The notes beneath the pieces were generated by a model. That model saw nothing but the letters and a program-made list of their open reading frames with translations. It did no database searches and had not been told where the DNA came from. The position numbers and the translations under genes are program-made. Source: Dermanyssus gallinae (lineage: Eukaryota > Arthropoda > Arachnida > Mesostigmata > Dermanyssidae). From it: a stretch of DNA of 64,000 bases. Positions 59,975 through 64,000 of the stretch are shown here, piece by piece (within the stretch, counting starts at the first letter, position 1; each line of letters starts with the position of its first letter). The DNA is taken from NCBI GenBank assembly GCA_003439945.1, contig QVRM01006127.1, positions 62,001 to 126,000 of the forward strand, given 5' to 3'.

Positions 59975-60105
59975 ATACATGAATCGAGCAAATCGAGCGT
60001 TGTCCTCGAATTAGGGCGAGAAGCCGCTTCGCGTGTGTCTTGTGTACGTACTGTGCGCCGATGATGGATATGCTTCGGCTTCAGCTGCGTATGAGACCTG
60101 CGTAC
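59975..60105 (-). repeat. second copy of the 57.8-kb dispersed repeat
   Basis: TATACATGAA, GCGAGAAGCCGCTTCGCGT and GTGCGCCGAT-TGGA-AT-CTT blocks align in the same order and strand with 57778-57890, with length differences. Confidence 0.6.
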
Positions 60106-60985
60106 ACTTGAGAGTTGTAGATTTCGATAGATTAAGCACTGTTTTTTAATGGAAGTGATGAGAGGGGGCGGGGGGATGTGGGTAAGGAAGCGACAGTGGA
60201 AATGTCTTTTCTAGTAGCCAGTAACAGTGAACGTACTCATTTTGGTTACACCGATGTGGCTAGCTGGATGTCTCCTCACAAAGTGTGGGGTTGCGAGATA
60301 ACGAATTCGACACAAAAACATATTCCGCGCGTTCGAAAGACTTGTTCCTTTGTCTGAAAGACATCGTGTGTTGGCTAGTGGAACACAAGTAGCCATATTG
60401 AATACGTTTGCAAACACCTACATTCTAAGATATCAGTTTGTTAGCAAGGTCAAATAATGTTTCGAATTTATTTTATTATAAGGTCCTGGCCTGGCATAAA
60501 GTCCTCCACATTCCCATACGAATATTTGCAAACACCCTGCTATAAAAAGTGTGGTGCATCAGATAAAAAAGGATATCTGTGCCAGCGGACACATGGTCGG
60601 ATAGCTCCCGAGATTTACCTTTAAGTAATCATGCAATTGTGATCACTTTTATTTTTTTAAATTAACAAAACTTTAACTGCACTCTGTCCGCATTAACAAT
60701 AAGCTCACATTTCAGACAATCAGATGACCTTGATTCTAAACTATTTTGCGCTAACTGCATTGTCTTTCATCAGACGGCTCTAGTACAGATAACTTGGTAT
60801 TCAAACATAAAGCATTTACTAAAGTTTGGCGATACTACACGCTTAAAAGCTAGCCTTCTCCGCCGACGCGTGATGCTCGTACAATAAGAATCAGTTCCAA
60901 TGCCGGTAAAAAAAAATATATATATATATATATCTTCTGCCAAATATGTTTTTAATAATGAATCTGCGCACGCTTTTGTGTGCTG

Positions 60986-60986
60986 C

Positions 60987-61070
<84 letters not shown>
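60986..61070. repeat. (TA)n microsatellite
   Basis: A long TA run directly abuts the palindrome at 61075-61164. Confidence 0.95.
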
Positions 61071-61074
<4 letters not shown>

Positions 61075-61078
<4 letters not shown>

Positions 61079-61164
61079 ACAGTCATGTTGGAATCGCAAA
61101 ATGTTCTTTTAGGTGTATATATACACCTAACAGAACATTTTGCGATTCCAGCATGACTGCTTGA
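61075..61164. repeat. 45-bp-arm palindrome abutting (TA)n
   Basis: The left arm 61075-61119 (GCAAACAGTCATGTTGGAATC...) is complementary to 61120-61164 with few mismatches and essentially no loop (centre GTATATATAC). It is the same arrangement as the palindrome at 5373-5455, with one end against a TA array. Confidence 0.85.
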
Positions 61165-62043
61165 ATACTATTAAAACGCAAAAAAAGCAAGTCAAATGTT
61201 CGCTTCATATCATGCCGTCAACGTAAAACAACGAAACGTGTAGGGGCGCACCGAAATAGAGTAAACTACGATTTCTTCCTAATGAAACAGCAGCAGCAGT
61301 ATAGCGAAGCTTATAGCCGGCGATAGTGAAGGTCTTAACTACAAAACACCAATCTATGAACCGTTACCAACTTAAAGCCGGAATCGTAAGTAAGTAGTAA
61401 ATACGTGAGGTCTGTGTTTATACGCAAATCGTTACCCTGTCGGTCGTGACTGGGTGCTTTGCTGCCGCTGCTGCTGTTGGTGCAGCTTTTTGCTAGAGTT
61501 TTTTTGTTTGCCTTCCAAGTTTATAGGGTGGCAATTGTAGTGACCCGCTGCAAGTCGCTTGAACTGAGCGTAGGCCATGGCTCTTGTGGCGGACACTCTT
61601 TTCTCGCCTCCTTAGTTTTTTGATAGCACAGATGCTATCTATATGCACAGCACAAAACCTACTCAAATTGTTGTTGCTGTGGTCAGCGTTGTTGATCAAC
61701 CAACTCCACCTTCCAACGACCTTATCGTCCTACGGCCAAATCCTTACTCATGGGCCTATTCAGCCCGAAATCAGATAATTAAAAAAAAAGCAAAAAGTTC
61801 GAAGTACATCTAAACTTATCATAGTTACCACGATTATGAATACAAGCTAGGGCAACAGAATAGAATTATCTTTGCGCCTGTACGTGTGCACCCACGCGCG
61901 TACGTTATATTGCACACGTTGCAAATAATAATAATAATTATTATTATTATTATTATTATTATATATTAGATAAAAAAAAACAAACAAACGCATGTCTCAA
62001 CTGAAGCGTGAATAGGGAGAACAAGCAAATCTATGAACTAAAA

Positions 62044-62044
<1 letters not shown>

Positions 62045-62108
<64 letters not shown>
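62045..62108. repeat. (TA)n microsatellite
   Basis: Uninterrupted TA units followed by ATTATATATTA. Confidence 0.95.
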
Positions 62109-62116
<8 letters not shown>

Positions 62117-62484
62117 TAGCAGGACCGCTCTGTGCGCATCTGACACTGGAGATGATATGGTGGCGCGGATAGCGTGACGTGCTTGTTCCCATCGCACAAC
62201 TGGTAAAAAAGCAGCCAAAATGAACACACTTGAAGAATGTTGTCGGTCTATTGCCGATCAATCAATGGGTCAACCGATGCATCAATCGGGCCATTCTTAT
62301 GATTACTCTTATTGTTATTATTATTATTGGCGGCGTAACGATTTGCCATGTAATCGGTTACCACAGGTAACCGATTGTAATTGCCGACGAACACGAGACA
62401 CCTCTGAAGGCGGCGGGGGGCTGAAGGCCGAACGCAGACGAATTGGATCGGGTCGGGTTGACGTTGGTTCGATGGAGTTTGTTC

Positions 62485-62506
62485 GTAATAATAATAATAT
62501 ATAATA

Positions 62507-62546
<40 letters not shown>
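62485..62546. repeat. (AAT)n microsatellite
   Basis: AAT/ATA units about 150 bases upstream of the candidate first exon at 62692. Confidence 0.9.
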
Positions 62547-62691
62547 CGGACAACAGCTGTCGTGCACGTAGCCGACCGCTAGACAGTCTAGACGGTTCTG
62601 CTCATTGTCATGTGTAGTATGCAGAATAGTAGTCACTGTCGTAGAGGAACTTAATCTAGTAGTCGTCTGTGACTACGACAAGTCAAATGTA

Positions 62692-62886
62692 ATGCAGCAG
62701 GTACCCGCAGACAGAAAAAAAAGGCTTCAAAGAAGAGCGCCGTGAAGATCAGATCATTGATTTCCTCGCTTTTACTTTTCGCCTTTGTCGTGTACTTCAT
62801 TTTGTTCACCAATGTTGTCCGGTTTCGCCGCGCTGTGCTGGAAATAGATGGGCGATACATTGGAAGTCAGGTTTTTTATGACGGAA
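62692..62886 (+). CDS. candidate first exon of a type II membrane protein, product unknown
   Basis: ATG at 62692-62694 begins MQQVPADRKK and then meets a run of eight A (62715-62722). In that frame it stops shortly after. One base shift in the A run leads into a long open frame: a Lys/Ser-rich segment, the hydrophobic anchor SLISSLLLFAFVVYFILFT, then VVRFRRAVLEIDGRYIGSQV and FYDG, ending at a consensus donor (GGAA/GTAAGC, exon end 62886, phase 1). A short basic cytoplasmic tail followed by a single anchor is the usual plan of Golgi type II enzymes, but I do not recognise the family. The frame break may be a homopolymer error, or the ATG may not be the start. Later exons lie to the right and were not identified. 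Confidence 0.45.
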
Positions 62887-63009
62887 GTAAGCGGGAGGCG
62901 CATCGACGCCCGTCCGAAGTCTCTCGGCCAAATCAAATTATGCTATCAAATTATGCCGCGAATTGTCGACATCTAACGGTCATAGATTGCGGGCATGTAA
63001 CGGGCATCA

Positions 63010-63170
63010 CGTCGTGATATTACTTTTGTCGCTGTTGTTACTGTTACTATTGTTGTTATTTTTGTTTTTATTGTTATTGTTGTTTTGGTCACTATTTTTG
63101 TCGCTATTGTTTTGGTCACGGTTGTTCTTCTAATCGCTGTTGTGGCTGTCGTTGTTATTTATTTGATCGT
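63010..63170. repeat. (TTG)n/(TTA)n tract
   Basis: TTG, GTT and TTA units. Similar tracts follow at 63310-63390 (TTG/CTG) and 63711-63750 (CAA). No exon was recognised from 62887 to the end of the window. Confidence 0.85.
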
Positions 63171-64000
63171 TTTTTTGGCAGAGAGATGTGCAAATGTTGA
63201 AAAAAAACGATTCAAATGGTATGTGTGCTCGTCGTGCTCAGATCGAACCCACGACTCCCATTTTAATGCCTAAATCGTCGATCGTCTCATACATGTTGTG
63301 CGGTCGACACGGTTGTTTATGTTGCTGTTGTTGTCGCTGCTGCTGCCATTTTATTTAATACTATATTTAATATCGTTGTTGTCCCTGCTGATGTTGCCAT
63401 TGAGGGCATGCCATCCGGAAAAGATCCTTAAAACGGCGTTTACGTGGCGACACTGGAGGCGCTAGAGCGACCACATCTCCGGCAATCATGCATGTAGCCC
63501 TTGTAATAAAAACAGCTACAGGCAGTCGCAAATATAGACTGATGACTGAAGACGCTACGGCACTCTAAGATCTACACTGCGTCAGCTAGCAGCGTCCTAT
63601 AGAAGCTGCTAGTCATCTTAGCTTAGAAATAGAAAGATATCAATTTTGATTTCATTAAACATCACGGAAATAACGTATCTGAATTTACACACCCAGCACC
63701 GCAACATTTCGACAACAACAACAACTGCAACAACAACAACAGAAACAGCTACAATGACGACGACCCCAATGATCTACCTATACGAAGCTGGCACGTTCTC
63801 ACAACGTCCACCGGCGAACTGGGCGGAGTCTGAAGAAAAACCGTCTCAATCAAGTCTTAACAAACAGACAACAAAAAAACAACATCTATCGGTCTATCAG
63901 CTCTGCACATTTCCGCATCGACTCGTGTCTGTGACTCGGTGCCTCAGCTCGGATAGTAAACATAAAACATTTTCTTGTGTTGTCGATTTGGGCGTTCATT

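Overview
This is a stretch of eukaryotic nuclear DNA, most likely from an arthropod and possibly a chelicerate (tick- or mite-like); the phylum is an inference. The reasons are split genes with GT-AG introns, many non-LTR retrotransposon families (CR1-like, R1/LOA-like and a CHC-finger LINE family), tRNA-derived SINEs, mariner-like fragments, fold-back elements, and very dense (TA)n, (TTA)n and (CAA/TTG)n arrays. No rRNA gene, functional tRNA, CRISPR array or bacterial-type operon was found. Most long open frames are artefacts of microsatellites or decayed transposons.

Host genes are few and split. (1) SETD3, the actin-histidine / SET-domain methyltransferase, lies on the minus strand. Five exons at 39779-39665, 38411-38337, 37093-36924, 34061-33737 and 33063-32941 join in frame and cover the C-terminal half of the SET domain and the Rubisco-LSMT-type substrate-binding domain. 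Its 5' exons were not found. (2) Two paralogous CAP/SCP-domain exons lie on the plus strand. CAP-1 at 7874-8576 carries a single-base frameshift. CAP-2 at 18409-19194 is intact and very GC-rich. Both start at the same intron position, so their signal-peptide exons lie further 5'. (3) Two likely first exons of unidentified membrane or secreted proteins end at good splice donors: minus 52125-51837 (signal peptide) and plus 62692-62886 (type II membrane anchor, with an apparent one-base slip in a poly-A run).

Layout. 0-6 kb: remnants of R1/LOA-like LINEs, a tRNA-type SINE and small palindromes. 6.5-10 kb: two fold-back elements bordering the CAP-1 exon. 10-18 kb: LINE remnants and a SINE with clear target-site duplications. 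18.4-19.2 kb: CAP-2. 21-25 kb: two decayed LINEs, one interrupted by a small poly-A retroposon, then a mariner-like scrap. 26.4-31.2 kb: a nearly intact two-ORF CR1-like LINE (ORF1 with an SGNH esterase; ORF2 with endonuclease and reverse transcriptase). 32.9-39.8 kb: SETD3 exons with LINE and SINE insertions in the introns. 39-41.1 kb: two minus-strand LINE tails. 41.5-43.3 kb: CAA/TTG repeats. 43.7-51 kb: microsatellites, a second SINE copy and the second copy of the 1.13-kb fold-back element. 51-64 kb: repeat-rich DNA with the two candidate first exons, a mariner-like transposase remnant and a LINE RNase-H-like remnant.

The most distinctive structural signal is a group of fold-back elements and palindromes inside or next to (TA)n runs. 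Several share a terminal TACAGGGT-like motif. Two copies 43 kb apart have the same length and the same internal architecture.
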